The notes: generated from the letters alone by a model not told the origin. Positions 1-9,018 are shown, numbered from the stretch's first letter. The stretch is 39,095 bases of DNA from BHER01 sp051652245 (GCA_051652245.1 JBOFTV010000031.1:1-39095); one strand, 5' to 3'. Program-made: numbers and translations.

Positions 1-1640
1 ATACGGAAGTTAATCCACTAAATGAAGAGTTTATTAGAGCCTATCCGTTTACCGTGAATTTAAGTGATGTGGGAGCGACGGATTTTGTCCTTAACGCGCA
101 AGCAGAAGCATGGAATACGACAACGGGAGCCACAGTCGGTGTTACTCTTAAAAATCCGAAGCCAACAGTTGGTGGAGCATATAATGCAGTGTTTGAAACC
201 GGATTAGGGACGACAATTACCGTTGTTGTAACAGTTGTGGACAACATTCTACCAGTGATAACAGCAGATGGCCAAATAACATATGAGAAAGACAGCATCA
301 AAACGGAAGCAGCTTTTTTTACCGATATTAGTGCAACATTAAGTGAAACGGGGACAATCACAAGTGATTTTAGCCAAGCAGCAGATTTAACAACAGCGGG
401 GATTTATTTAGTTACACTGGGAGCAACAGATACATCTGGAAACATAGCGGCAGAAAAAAGTGTGCTGGTAATAATCACAGATGGCTTAAATACAGAAATA
501 AATTCGACTAATGGGGAAATGATAAAAGCGTATCCATTTACAATGCAGCAATCGCATGCAACAACAGCTAACTATGTTGCCAAAGCTCAATCTCAAGCAT
601 GGGACTTAACTACACAAACGCAAGTCATGGTAACATTAAAGGGCACACAACCGACAACTCCAGGAACACACACTGTCATTTTTACAACGCTTAAAGGGAC
701 AGAAATAGCGGTAGAAGTAATAGTAGTTGATAATATCCCATTGGAACTTACAGCAAATGATCAAGTAGAATACGTCATCAATACGGCTAAAACTGAGCTG
801 GAATTTTTTCAAGATGTTGAGGTGGCTTTGAGTGAGGTGGGGACGATCACAAGTGACTTTACAAGCGTAGCAGATTTAGCAACAAGTGGGGTTTATCTGA
901 TTAGATTAAATTCAACGGATCTTGCGGGAAATAAATCTAATGAACAAAAAGTAGTACTAAAAGTAACGGATGGTGAAAATACAGAAATAAATACGAGCAC
1001 AGATGAATTTATCAAAGCATATCCATTTACAATGAATTTATCAGAACTAGGGACAACAAACTTCATCGTGCAAGCTAAAGCTAAGGCTTGGGATACAAGT
1101 CTAGGAACAGAAGTAGGAGTCCAGTTAAAAAGTGAAATCCCACAAACAAGTGGCATCTACCCAATCACTTTTACAACCTTAGCGGGAACAGACATCACAA
1201 CGGAAGTCACAATTATCCAAGATGGGTTACTATTAATTGTTGGGAGTGGGGAACAGCAATACCTAGTCAATCAAATTCCCACGGACCAACAGCTAATTAG
1301 CGATTACAAGATACAAACAGGATTTGAGCAAACAACAATGGTTAGCAGAATTTATGACAATACGCTAGAAGTAAATATGCTAACAATCGTAATTGACCGC
1401 AGTAAAATTGATATCACAAAAACGGGGAAATACCCGATAACATTCATCTTAGAAGATACATTATTCAACCAGACAACCAGCCAAACAGCGGTGTACACTG
1501 TCTATGAAACACCAGAAATACTAGTAGCTACGGGTCAACCAGCCAAAGTAGTAGCAATTGGTCTTTTCTCAATCGCGAGTGGAACAACCCTACTAAGCTT
1601 CACAGGAAAAAAAAGAAGACAGGCCAAAAAAAGAAAATAA
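1..1640 (+). CDS. Repeat-containing wall-anchored surface protein, 5' end outside window
   Basis: The frame is open from the first bases, so the gene starts upstream of the window; the GTG at 54 lies inside a repeat and is not a real start. The visible part has a long repeat with an exact period of 489 bases (163 residues): the AYPFT motif recurs at 39, 528 and 1017, and the third copy is only a first half. Each unit looks like a pair of immunoglobulin-like beta-sandwich modules. The end is a sortase-type anchor: LVATG (1521-1535), a hydrophobic stretch and a Lys/Arg-rich tail. The usual Pro of LPXTG is Val here. Inferred role: wall-linked adhesin or stalk on the cell surface. No ligand can be named. 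Confidence 0.8.
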   Translation, partial: TEVNPLNEEFIRAYPFTVNLSDVGATDFVLNAQAEAWNTTTGATVGVTLKNPKPTVGGAYNAVFETGLGTTITVVVTVVDNILPVITADGQITYEKDSIKTEAAFFTDISATLSETGTITSDFSQAADLTTAGIYLVTLGATDTSGNIAAEKSVLVIITDGLNTEINSTNGEMIKAYPFTMQQSHATTANYVAKAQSQAWDLTTQTQVMVTLKGTQPTTPGTHTVIFTTLKGTEIAVEVIVVDNIPLELTANDQVEYVINTAKTELEFFQDVEVALSEVGTITSDFTSVADLATSGVYLIRLNSTDLAGNKSNEQKVVLKVTDGENTEINTSTDEFIKAYPFTMNLSELGTTNFIVQAKAKAWDTSLGTEVGVQLKSEIPQTSGIYPITFTTLAGTDITTEVTIIQDGLLLIVGSGEQQYLVNQIPTDQQLISDYKIQTGFEQTTMVSRIYDNTLEVNMLTIVIDRSKIDITKTGKYPITFILEDTLFNQTTSQTAVYTVYETPEILVATGQPAKVVAIGLFSIASGTTLLSFTGKKRRQAKKRK

Positions 1641-2109
1641 GACCAAGCAAGCAGTTGACTGAAAGTTAAATGTAAAAAGGAGGGATAGGAGCAGAACGAG
1701 GTCACTAAAAAAAACTCATCTTCGAATTTATTCTCAAAAACAGGATCTCTCACGTATCAAATATAAGCTCTATCGCCTATTTTCAAGGAGTAAATCCAAA
1801 CCTGCGCCTTTTTCAGTGGCTTCGAGCAGACTAGTTTTTTTCTTAAAAGTGAAAACATGAAAAAAATGCTTGCAAAAATAAAAAATTTAGCAGAAAAAGT
1901 ATTAAGTACCGTGTTTCAATTGGTAAGGCTGTACATTGAGTCCGCAACATTTGTTGAGAGATTTGATTTACAGCTTTTTTGATGCTGTGTTTTATCAGGG
2001 TGTTCAACTGTAAAATATTAAACATATGTAAATAAAATGTTTTAAAATGGTAATTATTATGGATTTTCTTTAGGATAATCATAAAAAAGCAAAATAAAAA
2101 TACAAACCG
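1641..2109. other. Gene-poor spacer
   Basis: About 470 bases without a convincing gene. It holds short reading frames only, such as a 41-codon frame at 1857-1982 with no good ribosome binding site. There is a weak hairpin (ACAGC/GCTGT) near 1970. The stretch may contain eroded coding sequence, but I cannot identify a parent gene. Confidence 0.5.
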
Positions 2110-2138
2110 TTGACAATTGTAACATAGTTTTATATAAT
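2110..2138 (+). promoter_or_regulatory. Consensus promoter of the decayed export operon
   Basis: TTGACA at 2110-2115 and TATAAT at 2133-2138 are separated by exactly 17 bases, a perfect match to the housekeeping sigma consensus. The surrounding bases resemble the region before the intact adaptor gene (TTGACA at 9059), so the promoter appears to have been duplicated with the operon and to have survived its decay. Confidence 0.8.
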
Positions 2139-2162
2139 GAAAATTACGAAAAAAATAAAAAG

Positions 2163-2295
2163 ATGAATAGAAAAAGAGAATCATCCTTGCGATGGTTGTA
2201 ATCAGGATGATTTAGTTTTTTGGGGGCACTTTTTAGTAGCTGGGCAATGAAGGACCAAAAGACAAAGATAATATCATCGTCCGATCAACAAAAAA
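2163..2295 (+). pseudogene. Remnant of the membrane-fusion (adaptor) protein gene
   Basis: Two parts match the intact adaptor gene at 9159-10070. From ATG 2163 the bases follow its start codon and membrane helix with small gaps, sharing for example ATGGTTGTA and a CTTTTTA stretch. Bases 2267-2295 match 9420-9448 at 26 of 29 positions without gaps. About 180 bases between these parts and the whole 3' portion are missing, and the remaining frame has stop codons. The 3' break falls at an A-run that is also present before the ATPase gene, which suggests deletion between short repeats. The product cannot be functional. Confidence 0.7.
2179..2220 (+). terminator. Hairpin with U-run inside the adaptor remnant
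   Basis: AATCATCCT (2179-2187) pairs perfectly with AGGATGATT (2204-2212), with an inner GAT/ATC pairing, followed by TAGTTTTTT. It looks like an intrinsic terminator about 40 bases after the expected transcription start. It lies in what was the membrane-helix coding sequence, so it may have arisen by chance during decay. If active it would attenuate the permease gene downstream. Confidence 0.45.
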
Positions 2296-2307
2296 CGAGG
2301 TGTAATA

Positions 2308-2430
2308 ATGATAGCATTGCAGCATATTATCAAAGAATTTAAAAATGGGGAACAGATAACACGCGCCTTAACAATGTCTGCCAACCGGACAATTGAAATC
2401 ATGGATGGACAAGTAAGGAGTGAGCGGTAG
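2308..2430 (+). pseudogene. ABC ATPase gene with its catalytic core deleted in frame
   Basis: This 40-codon frame encodes the first 21 residues of the ATPase at 10100-10768 (start MIALQHIIKEFKNGE) joined in frame to its last 17 or so (end RTIEIMDGQVRSER). About 180 residues are absent, including Walker A, Q-loop, signature, Walker B and H-loop. The ribosome binding site (GAGGTG) and the TAGTG overlap with the next gene match the intact copy. The peptide cannot bind or hydrolyse ATP, but translation through it could still feed ribosomes into the overlapping permease gene. Confidence 0.85.
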
Positions 2431-3650
2431 TGGATATTTTTGAAAATATTAAGATGGCCTTTATTTCAATTTGGGACAATAAGCTGCGAAGCTTCTTAAC
2501 AATGATAAGTATTATTATTGGAATTTCCTCAGTTATTGCAATTGTATCAATTGGTCGGGGTGCAACAAGTAATCTACTAGGAAATGTCCTTGAAATAACC
2601 AATGGGCAGTTGATGATTAGTTACCGTAATCAACCGCAGGAAGATGATGAAGACCCCTTTACTTTTGATCAAAAAGTGATTGACTATAAAAATATTTATG
2701 TTGATCAACAAATTGATGCCCTAGAAAAATTAGGCGGGGTGGAAACAGTTGTTAAAACAAATCTGGCTGGCAATGTTACGGCAAGTTACCGGGAAAAAGA
2801 GACAAGAGGCCAGCAATTATCGACAACGATGAGTGCTGCCCAGTTCCTTAAAAACTTACAAATTGTAGATGGACGCATTTTTACGGATGCAGAATTTGAT
2901 AAGGGAATCCTTGCGCTAATTATTCATCAGAAGTCGGCCAAAAATATGTTTGGTACGAGCGTTAATGCCATAGGCAAAGAGTTAATTATCAACAATAAAA
3001 TTTTTTTTATCGTGGGAACTTATAAAGAATCGTCAGTACACGCACAGTCAATCGAAAATTTCTACCTTCCTTATAAGGGCTGGTTTTCTTATTCGGGGAG
3101 CAATAATATTCAACAGCTAGCAATTATCCCGAAAAGAGGTGAAGATATTCAAACTTTAGGTAAAAAAGTAGTAGAAACACTTGATAAATACAAAGTAAAC
3201 ACGGGCGAATATGAAGTAATAAACTTTGATACAATTTTAAAACAAGCAGAAACACTCCTCAGTACGATGACATTATTTGTGGCTATGATTGCGGCTATTT
3301 CTTTAGTTGTTGGTGGAATTGGTGTTATGAATATCATGTATGTTTCCGTTGTTGAGCGAACGAATGAAATTGGTTTGCGCAAAGCAATTGGGGCAACGGG
3401 AGGTCACATTTTATTACAATTTCTGATCGAATCAGTGACGATAACGGGAATAGGTGGTATCATGGGGGTTATAATTGGTTTGATGGGGCATTTTGTTGGA
3501 GCAGCAGTGGTGCAATATCCTTTGGTAATCTACATTGATATTATTATAATTGGTTTTGGCTTTTCTGTGGCTCTAGGTTTGCTTTTTGGGACATTGCCAG
3601 CAGTAAAGGCAGCAAAAATGCCACCAATTGAAGCCTTAAGGAATCTATAG
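2430..3650 (+). CDS. MacB-like FtsX-type ABC transporter permease, copy 1
   Basis: 406 residues from a GTG overlapping the preceding stop by one base (TAGTG). Topology is that of MacB/FtsX permeases: one membrane helix near residues 18-43, a large extracellular domain, then three helices near 280-305, 328-352 and 372-392. The conserved segment GGIGVMNIMYVSVVERTNEI precedes the third helix. It aligns without gaps to the permease at 10768-11988, about four of five residues identical by eye. Its own ATPase and adaptor are destroyed, so it is either an orphan or works with the ATPase at 10100. The frame has stayed open despite the decay upstream. Confidence 0.85.
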   Translation: MDIFENIKMAFISIWDNKLRSFLTMISIIIGISSVIAIVSIGRGATSNLLGNVLEITNGQLMISYRNQPQEDDEDPFTFDQKVIDYKNIYVDQQIDALEKLGGVETVVKTNLAGNVTASYREKETRGQQLSTTMSAAQFLKNLQIVDGRIFTDAEFDKGILALIIHQKSAKNMFGTSVNAIGKELIINNKIFFIVGTYKESSVHAQSIENFYLPYKGWFSYSGSNNIQQLAIIPKRGEDIQTLGKKVVETLDKYKVNTGEYEVINFDTILKQAETLLSTMTLFVAMIAAISLVVGGIGVMNIMYVSVVERTNEIGLRKAIGATGGHILLQFLIESVTITGIGGIMGVIIGLMGHFVGAAVVQYPLVIYIDIIIIGFGFSVALGLLFGTLPAVKAAKMPPIEALRNL

Positions 3651-3714
3651 AATCCATGTTCATTATCATTGTGTGTAATCGTTAACAGTAATCGAATAGC
3701 AAGTCTAAGATTAG

Positions 3715-3745
3715 AGCCTCTAACATGTTGTTAGGGGCTTTTCTT
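3715..3745 (+). terminator. Terminator after permease copy 1
   Basis: AGCCTCTAAC (3715-3724) and GTTAGGGGCT (3730-3739) form a ten-pair stem with one wobble and a five-base loop, followed by a T-rich run. It ends the decayed export operon. Confidence 0.8.
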
Positions 3746-3760
3746 ATAGTCTGATGGGGC

Positions 3761-4027
3761 ATGTTAATTAACTTGGGGGAACACAAAACAAAGTCCGATA
3801 GTTACACAAAAGGTGTATATGTAAATGTGGCGAGTAGAAGAGCAGGTCATCGCGTGTTAGAGCGAATCATAAGATATCTTGAACAACATCTTAAAGTAGA
3901 AGTTAACCTAAGTAAAAGCGATGTTAGAAATTATAGTAACAGTAAATTTCTAGAATTCTCATGCTACAAAAGAAGAGGAACGATCAAGAGGAAATTATTA
4001 GAAGCAAAACAGGCGAACTCGAATTGA
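3761..4027 (+). pseudogene. ltrA: Fragment of a group II intron reverse transcriptase/maturase
   Basis: The 88-residue frame contains the pattern SRRAGHRVLERIIRYLEQHL followed by KVEVNLSKSDV and KFLEFSCYKRRG. This matches the region just after the YADD catalytic motif of group II intron reverse transcriptases, where the family reads KFLGFS-YKR. The catalytic YADD part, thumb, maturase and endonuclease domains are missing, and frames downstream are broken. I see no domain V/VI intron structure nearby. It is a dead relic; the ATG is probably incidental. Confidence 0.7.
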
Positions 4028-4386
4028 TGTCTTTGAACAATCAAATCAAATTCGGGAGGTCGATTAATATAATAATGAAAAGTTAAATGCCCCTCATTTT
4101 TACGTGGGAGAAGCCTTACGATCCTAGAGCGTGGACACATCATATTTTCTCCTAATATTTAAATGATGAGCCCACTAAGTCCGATTTTTTGAAAAAAACA
4201 CCCAATAAAACAAGGTATTTTGGTTAATTTTATGTTATAATGCTGTTATGAATATCAAAGTGAAAAAATTAGCTAAAAGGTCCCGAAATCTAGCTAATAA
4301 ATTCAAAAAGATAAACCTCTGATATAAGGGCGTGATTTTGCATAAAATCATGTCCGCCATGTGCAACGAAAGGAATGGATTGAAAA
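4028..4386 (+). promoter_or_regulatory. Spacer with extended -10 promoter and leader of the surface protein gene
   Basis: TGTTATAAT at 4233-4241 is an extended -10 element without a clear -35. The expected leader of about 140 bases carries two inverted repeats: TTAGCTA (4269-4275) with TAGCTAA (4291-4297), and a 12-pair stem (4328-4339 with 4344-4355, two wobble pairs) closed by a GCAT loop just before the ribosome binding site GAAAGGA (4368-4374). No U-run follows, so the stem is not a terminator. Bases 4028-4230 hold nothing I recognise apart from possible further erosion of the intron relic. Confidence 0.55.
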
Positions 4387-7300
4387 ATGAGAAAAATTAA
4401 ATTTATTATGTTAGTAGGAATGATGCTGTTGGCTGTACTAGGACGTGATTTTGGTATAGAGGCAGCAAGTGCTGTTGGCGAACATGAGGTCTCTGGGGGG
4501 ATAGGCTGGGATGAGTTTCATAGTATAAAAAATACAACAGATGGCGGTGAGGTGATATCAGGATTGACGCAAAGTAAATTACCTGGAGAAGTGAGACACG
4601 GTAGCACTGATGGTTGGATTGTAAAAAAGGATGCCAATGGCGTGATAATGTTCTCAAGACAATATGGCACCGCAGGTGCGGATTTCATCTATGGGACAGA
4701 GCAAACAAGTGATGGCGGCTACATTTCAGCGGGGATGACAGATGGCGTGGTCTCTGGGGGGACAAATTTTGGCGGTATGGATGCCTGGATACTAAAAACA
4801 GATAGTCAGGGGAATGCTAGTTGGGCACGACAATTTGGTGGTACAAGCACGGATCGTTTAAGTAGCATTAAGCAGGTAAATGACGGTGGCTATATTACTG
4901 TGGGCTGGACAGATGGAGTAATAAGTGGAACAACAAATTTGGGTCAACGGGATGGTATCATTACAAAGTATGATGCAAATGGTAATCGACTCTGGATTAA
5001 AACGGTGGGTGGTGCTGGAAACGATGAGTTGACTACTTTTGTACAAACAAGTGACGGGGAATTCATCGCTCTGGGGGAAACATCAAGTACATTGCCGGGA
5101 CAAACGGGCAAGGGTGGATCTGACGGCTGGGCGATTAAATTTGATACTGATGGAAATATTAAGTGGTCAAAGCAATATGGGACGGCTGGTGTAGATCGGA
5201 TAAATGCGGCTGATGTTACAGCAGATGGGCATGTGATTGCTGCTGGATATGTAACGGGAGCACTACTAGAACAAACAGCACTTGGTCTTGAAGATGCCTG
5301 GTTATTAAAAATAGATATCGCTGGAAATATTAGCTGGTCAAAGCAATATGGGACAGGATACAGCGAGAAGATAAGTGGTATGAAAACGAGTAATAAGGGT
5401 AATTATGTCTTAGCAGGAAGGATTGAATTTGGTATGCTACCGGGTGAAACATACATGGGCGGTGGTAATGATGGTATAGTTCTGAAAATCAATGAGGATG
5501 GGACACAGGCTTGGCACAAGCAAGCTGGTACAAGCAAGTTTGACATGTTTACTGCTATTACCCAAAAAGCTACGGGTGACTTCGTAGTGACAGGTATCAC
5601 TACTGGTGTACTGCCAGGAGCCGCTGCTCTTGGAAGCTATGATGGTTGGGAGTATACATTAGCACAACGCTATGCGCTAAATTTTAGTTTAAATGGTGGA
5701 ACAGGAACATCACCTGCAACTCAAGAATTAGCATACGATCAGCTGGCAACACTACCTACTACACCAACAAAAGTAGGAAGTACTTTTGTTGGTTGGAACA
5801 CGATGGCAAATGGGACGGGTATAAACTGGAATTTTCCAACAACAAAAATGGGTGAAGCAGACGTGACACTCTATGCCCAATGGCAAACGAATTCCCATAA
5901 GCTAAGCTTTAACTTAAACGGAGAAAGCGGTACAGTGCCAACGGTACAAACAATAGACTATGGTGGGCTAGCAACAATGCCTAGTCCCCCTTTGAAAACG
6001 GGTTATCGTTTTACCGGATGGGATACAGTGGCTGATGGTAGCGGGACAAATTGGGACTTTAATTCAACAGAAATGCCTGATAACGACGTTGTGTTATATG
6101 CACAATGGAGCATTAATTCTTATAATCTAAGATTTAATATCAATGGTGGACTCGGTACTCCCCCACCAAGTCAGACACTTGAATATGCTAATAAAGCAGT
6201 AAGCGTTACAGCACCACAGCGTACAGGCTATACATTTTTGTCGTGGAATACGAGCATTGATGGCAGCGGTGACGATTGGAATTTTGGGACAACAGTGATG
6301 CCCGAAAATGATATCACACTCTATGCCCAGTGGAGTATTAATAGCTATACACTTAGCTACAATGTAAACGGGGGCACAAGCATAACTCCCGTGGGCGAAG
6401 TAATCGTATTTGGTCAAAGGGCAACAGCCCCCGCAGTGCCAATAAGACAAGGGTATCATTTTGTTGGCTGGGATACTGCTGCCAATGGGGCAGGAACAGC
6501 TTGGGATTTCAGCACAACAACAATGCCAAACAATAACGTGACACTCTACGCCCAGTGGGTGGTTAATAGCCATGAACTCGTATTTGATATTAATGGCGGA
6601 GGAGGTACATCGCCGCAAGTAAGAAATGTAGAGTATGGTGCGCTTGTAGCTGCACCAGATACACCACAAAGAGCCGGTTACCAGTTTTCAAACTGGAATA
6701 TAGCACTGGATGGAAGTGGCAGTGTCTGGAATTTTGGGACAACAACAATGCCCGACAACAATGTAACTTTGTATGCGCAATGGACAGTTAATAGCTACAC
6801 GCTCAATTACGATGTCAATGGTGGCACAAGCACTCCACCCGCGAGTCAAATGGTTAACTTTGGCGCATTTACAACAGAACCAGCTGCTCCAGTAAGAGTA
6901 GGCTATAATTTCATCGGTTGGGATACGGCAGCTGATGGAAGTGGAATTGGTTGGGATTTTATCACAACACCGATGCCTACAAATAATGTGACACTCTACG
7001 CGCAATGGAGTTTAAGTAACAATACGCTAAATTTCAACATCAATGGTGGTGAAGGCTTAGCGCCACCAGGACAAATCATTACATTTGGAGAGTACGGACA
7101 ACTGCCTCCCGCCCCTCAAAGAGTGGGATACAGTTTTACAGGCTGGAATACAGCAGCCAATGGAAGTGGAACGCTGTGGGCATTTGAAACGATGCCAATA
7201 CCAGTTGGTGGAGTAATCCTCTATGCCCAATGGACGATAAATACGTATAATCTTTCTTTTGAGGTAAATGGAGCAACAAGTACCGTCCCACCCATACAAC

Positions 7301-9018
7301 AAATCAACTATGATCAACTAGCAGTAGAACCCGACCTGCCACTGAAGCTAGGCTATAGTTTTACAGGTTGGGATAGCGCCTTAGATGGAAGTGGATCAGA
7401 CTGGAATTTCAGTACAACAAAAATGCCAGCAGCCAACACAGTCTTGTATGCCCAGTGGAATATTAATCGCTACGTGTTAAGCTTCCATCTTAATGGTGGG
7501 GTTGGGATAGCGCCAACAGCGCAAAGCATCGTCTACGATGGCAATGGAACGGTCCCTGATGTCCCTCAAAGGGAGGGGCATACATTTGTTTCATGGAATA
7601 CACTCCAAGATGGGAGTGGCACGGACTGGTATTTGAATGCCATAAAAATGCCAGCAGCCAACACAACACTCTATGCGGAATGGATAAAAAATAGCTACCA
7701 AATATCATTTGATTTAAATGGAGCAGGAGGCAGCGCCCCCACCACGCAAACGGTGGAATACGGTGGCTATGTTACGGCCCCACCCAATCCAGTAAAACAA
7801 GGGTATAGCTTTTCAGGCTGGAATACAGCTGAAGATGGAAGTGGAGCAGCTTGGGACTTTTTGACATCGCCAGTGCCAAATACAAATATTCGATTATATG
7901 GACAATGGGAAAAAAACAGCTACCAAATGACATTTGATATTAATGGTGGAACAGGCTCATCACCCACGCCCCAAATAATTTTATATGATGAATACGGCAC
8001 GCTACCTAGCCAACCAGATAGAGAAGGCTACACATTTTTGGGTTGGAATGCCAACATTGCAGGAGCGAGTACAACTTGGGATTTTGCCACAACAAAGATG
8101 CCAGACCAAAATGTCGTCCTCGTTGCACAATGGCAGGTAAATATCTATCAAATCAGCTATGACCTAAACGGATTTGATGCAATGCCACCAGGAGCGGAGA
8201 ATGTTCCTTTTGGAAGTCTAGCAGAAGCACCAGAAAATCCATTAAGACCCGGCTACACTTTTATAAGCTGGGATACAGAAGCGGATGGAAGTGGTACAGA
8301 GTGGGATTTTGCTTCCACACGGATGTTTGCTCAGGATGTCACCTTATATGCACAATGGTCAATTAATAGCTATACAGTTAGCTTCAACACCAATGAGGCA
8401 GATGGTATTACACCATTGACCCAGCAAAAAGCATATGGGCAGCATGTGGACAAACCAAGTGATCCAATAAAAGCGGGATATAGACTCCTTGGTTGGAGTG
8501 AGACAGCGGATGGAAGTGACAACCTATGGAAGTTTACAATTCAAACAATGCCTGCAAATAATATCACGCTCTATGCCCAATGGAAAAAAATCGACGAAAT
8601 AAAGAAACACAAAGTATACTTTGATTTAGCGGGTGGAAGTGGCGACATCTTAGAAATAGACGAAGTCGTTGAGGGGCAAAAAATTAATAAACCAGCAGAC
8701 CCGACAAAACAAGGCTACAAATTCATCGGGTGGCAAGAGCAACAAAAAACCAATATAATGAGCAAAATGAGTACAGCATCACCAGACTTATGGGATTTTG
8801 AAAATGACAGAATGCCTGCAAATGACATCAGACTCATGGCCGTTTGGGAAGCTAATAACCCAACAACAGACCCAACCCCAACCCCGGATCCAGAAAACCC
8901 GGAAAATCCAACACTACCAACAACAGGAAAAAGCGACCTCCCAGTAATAGTCGGAGCAGCAATGACAATGACAGGTCTATTCCTGCTCCTCCGAAAAAAA
9001 ATAAAAGCTAGAAGATAA
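4387..9018 (+). CDS. Large LPXTG surface protein: seven-blade propeller plus 14 InlB-type B repeats
   Basis: 1543 residues. A Sec signal peptide covers about residues 1-27. Residues about 35-425 hold seven repeats with a 57-residue period (59 once), each with a D-G/A-W/I blade motif (bases 4609, 4780, 4951, 5122, 5293, 5470, 5641), as expected of a seven-bladed beta-propeller. Residues about 430-1450 carry fourteen repeats of about 75 residues with the pattern F-x-N-G-G, G-Y-x-F-x-G-W-x-T, D-G-S-G-x-W-x-F and LYAQW; this is the Listeria-Bacteroides (InlB B, Flg_new) repeat. A Pro/Thr-rich spacer precedes LPTTG (1510-1514), a membrane helix and a basic tail, so sortase should link it to the wall. 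Probable stalked adhesin; the ligand is unknown. Longer and more repetitive than any neighbour. Confidence 0.9.
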   Translation: MRKIKFIMLVGMMLLAVLGRDFGIEAASAVGEHEVSGGIGWDEFHSIKNTTDGGEVISGLTQSKLPGEVRHGSTDGWIVKKDANGVIMFSRQYGTAGADFIYGTEQTSDGGYISAGMTDGVVSGGTNFGGMDAWILKTDSQGNASWARQFGGTSTDRLSSIKQVNDGGYITVGWTDGVISGTTNLGQRDGIITKYDANGNRLWIKTVGGAGNDELTTFVQTSDGEFIALGETSSTLPGQTGKGGSDGWAIKFDTDGNIKWSKQYGTAGVDRINAADVTADGHVIAAGYVTGALLEQTALGLEDAWLLKIDIAGNISWSKQYGTGYSEKISGMKTSNKGNYVLAGRIEFGMLPGETYMGGGNDGIVLKINEDGTQAWHKQAGTSKFDMFTAITQKATGDFVVTGITTGVLPGAAALGSYDGWEYTLAQRYALNFSLNGGTGTSPATQELAYDQLATLPTTPTKVGSTFVGWNTMANGTGINWNFPTTKMGEADVTLYAQWQTNSHKLSFNLNGESGTVPTVQTIDYGGLATMPSPPLKTGYRFTGWDTVADGSGTNWDFNSTEMPDNDVVLYAQWSINSYNLRFNINGGLGTPPPSQTLEYANKAVSVTAPQRTGYTFLSWNTSIDGSGDDWNFGTTVMPENDITLYAQWSINSYTLSYNVNGGTSITPVGEVIVFGQRATAPAVPIRQGYHFVGWDTAANGAGTAWDFSTTTMPNNNVTLYAQWVVNSHELVFDINGGGGTSPQVRNVEYGALVAAPDTPQRAGYQFSNWNIALDGSGSVWNFGTTTMPDNNVTLYAQWTVNSYTLNYDVNGGTSTPPASQMVNFGAFTTEPAAPVRVGYNFIGWDTAADGSGIGWDFITTPMPTNNVTLYAQWSLSNNTLNFNINGGEGLAPPGQIITFGEYGQLPPAPQRVGYSFTGWNTAANGSGTLWAFETMPIPVGGVILYAQWTINTYNLSFEVNGATSTVPPIQQINYDQLAVEPDLPLKLGYSFTGWDSALDGSGSDWNFSTTKMPAANTVLYAQWNINRYVLSFHLNGGVGIAPTAQSIVYDGNGTVPDVPQREGHTFVSWNTLQDGSGTDWYLNAIKMPAANTTLYAEWIKNSYQISFDLNGAGGSAPTTQTVEYGGYVTAPPNPVKQGYSFSGWNTAEDGSGAAWDFLTSPVPNTNIRLYGQWEKNSYQMTFDINGGTGSSPTPQIILYDEYGTLPSQPDREGYTFLGWNANIAGASTTWDFATTKMPDQNVVLVAQWQVNIYQISYDLNGFDAMPPGAENVPFGSLAEAPENPLRPGYTFISWDTEADGSGTEWDFASTRMFAQDVTLYAQWSINSYTVSFNTNEADGITPLTQQKAYGQHVDKPSDPIKAGYRLLGWSETADGSDNLWKFTIQTMPANNITLYAQWKKIDEIKKHKVYFDLAGGSGDILEIDEVVEGQKINKPADPTKQGYKFIGWQEQQKTNIMSKMSTASPDLWDFENDRMPANDIRLMAVWEANNPTTDPTPTPDPENPENPTLPTTGKSDLPVIVGAAMTMTGLFLLLRKKIKARR

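Noticed and set aside
1843..2184. 113-codon minus-strand frame
   Set aside because: Phe/Tyr-rich translation of AT-rich DNA across a promoter and the adaptor remnant; no binding site.
6127..7317. Long minus-strand frames inside the surface protein gene
   Set aside because: They are antisense shadows of the repeated B-repeat codons, which recur with the same period.
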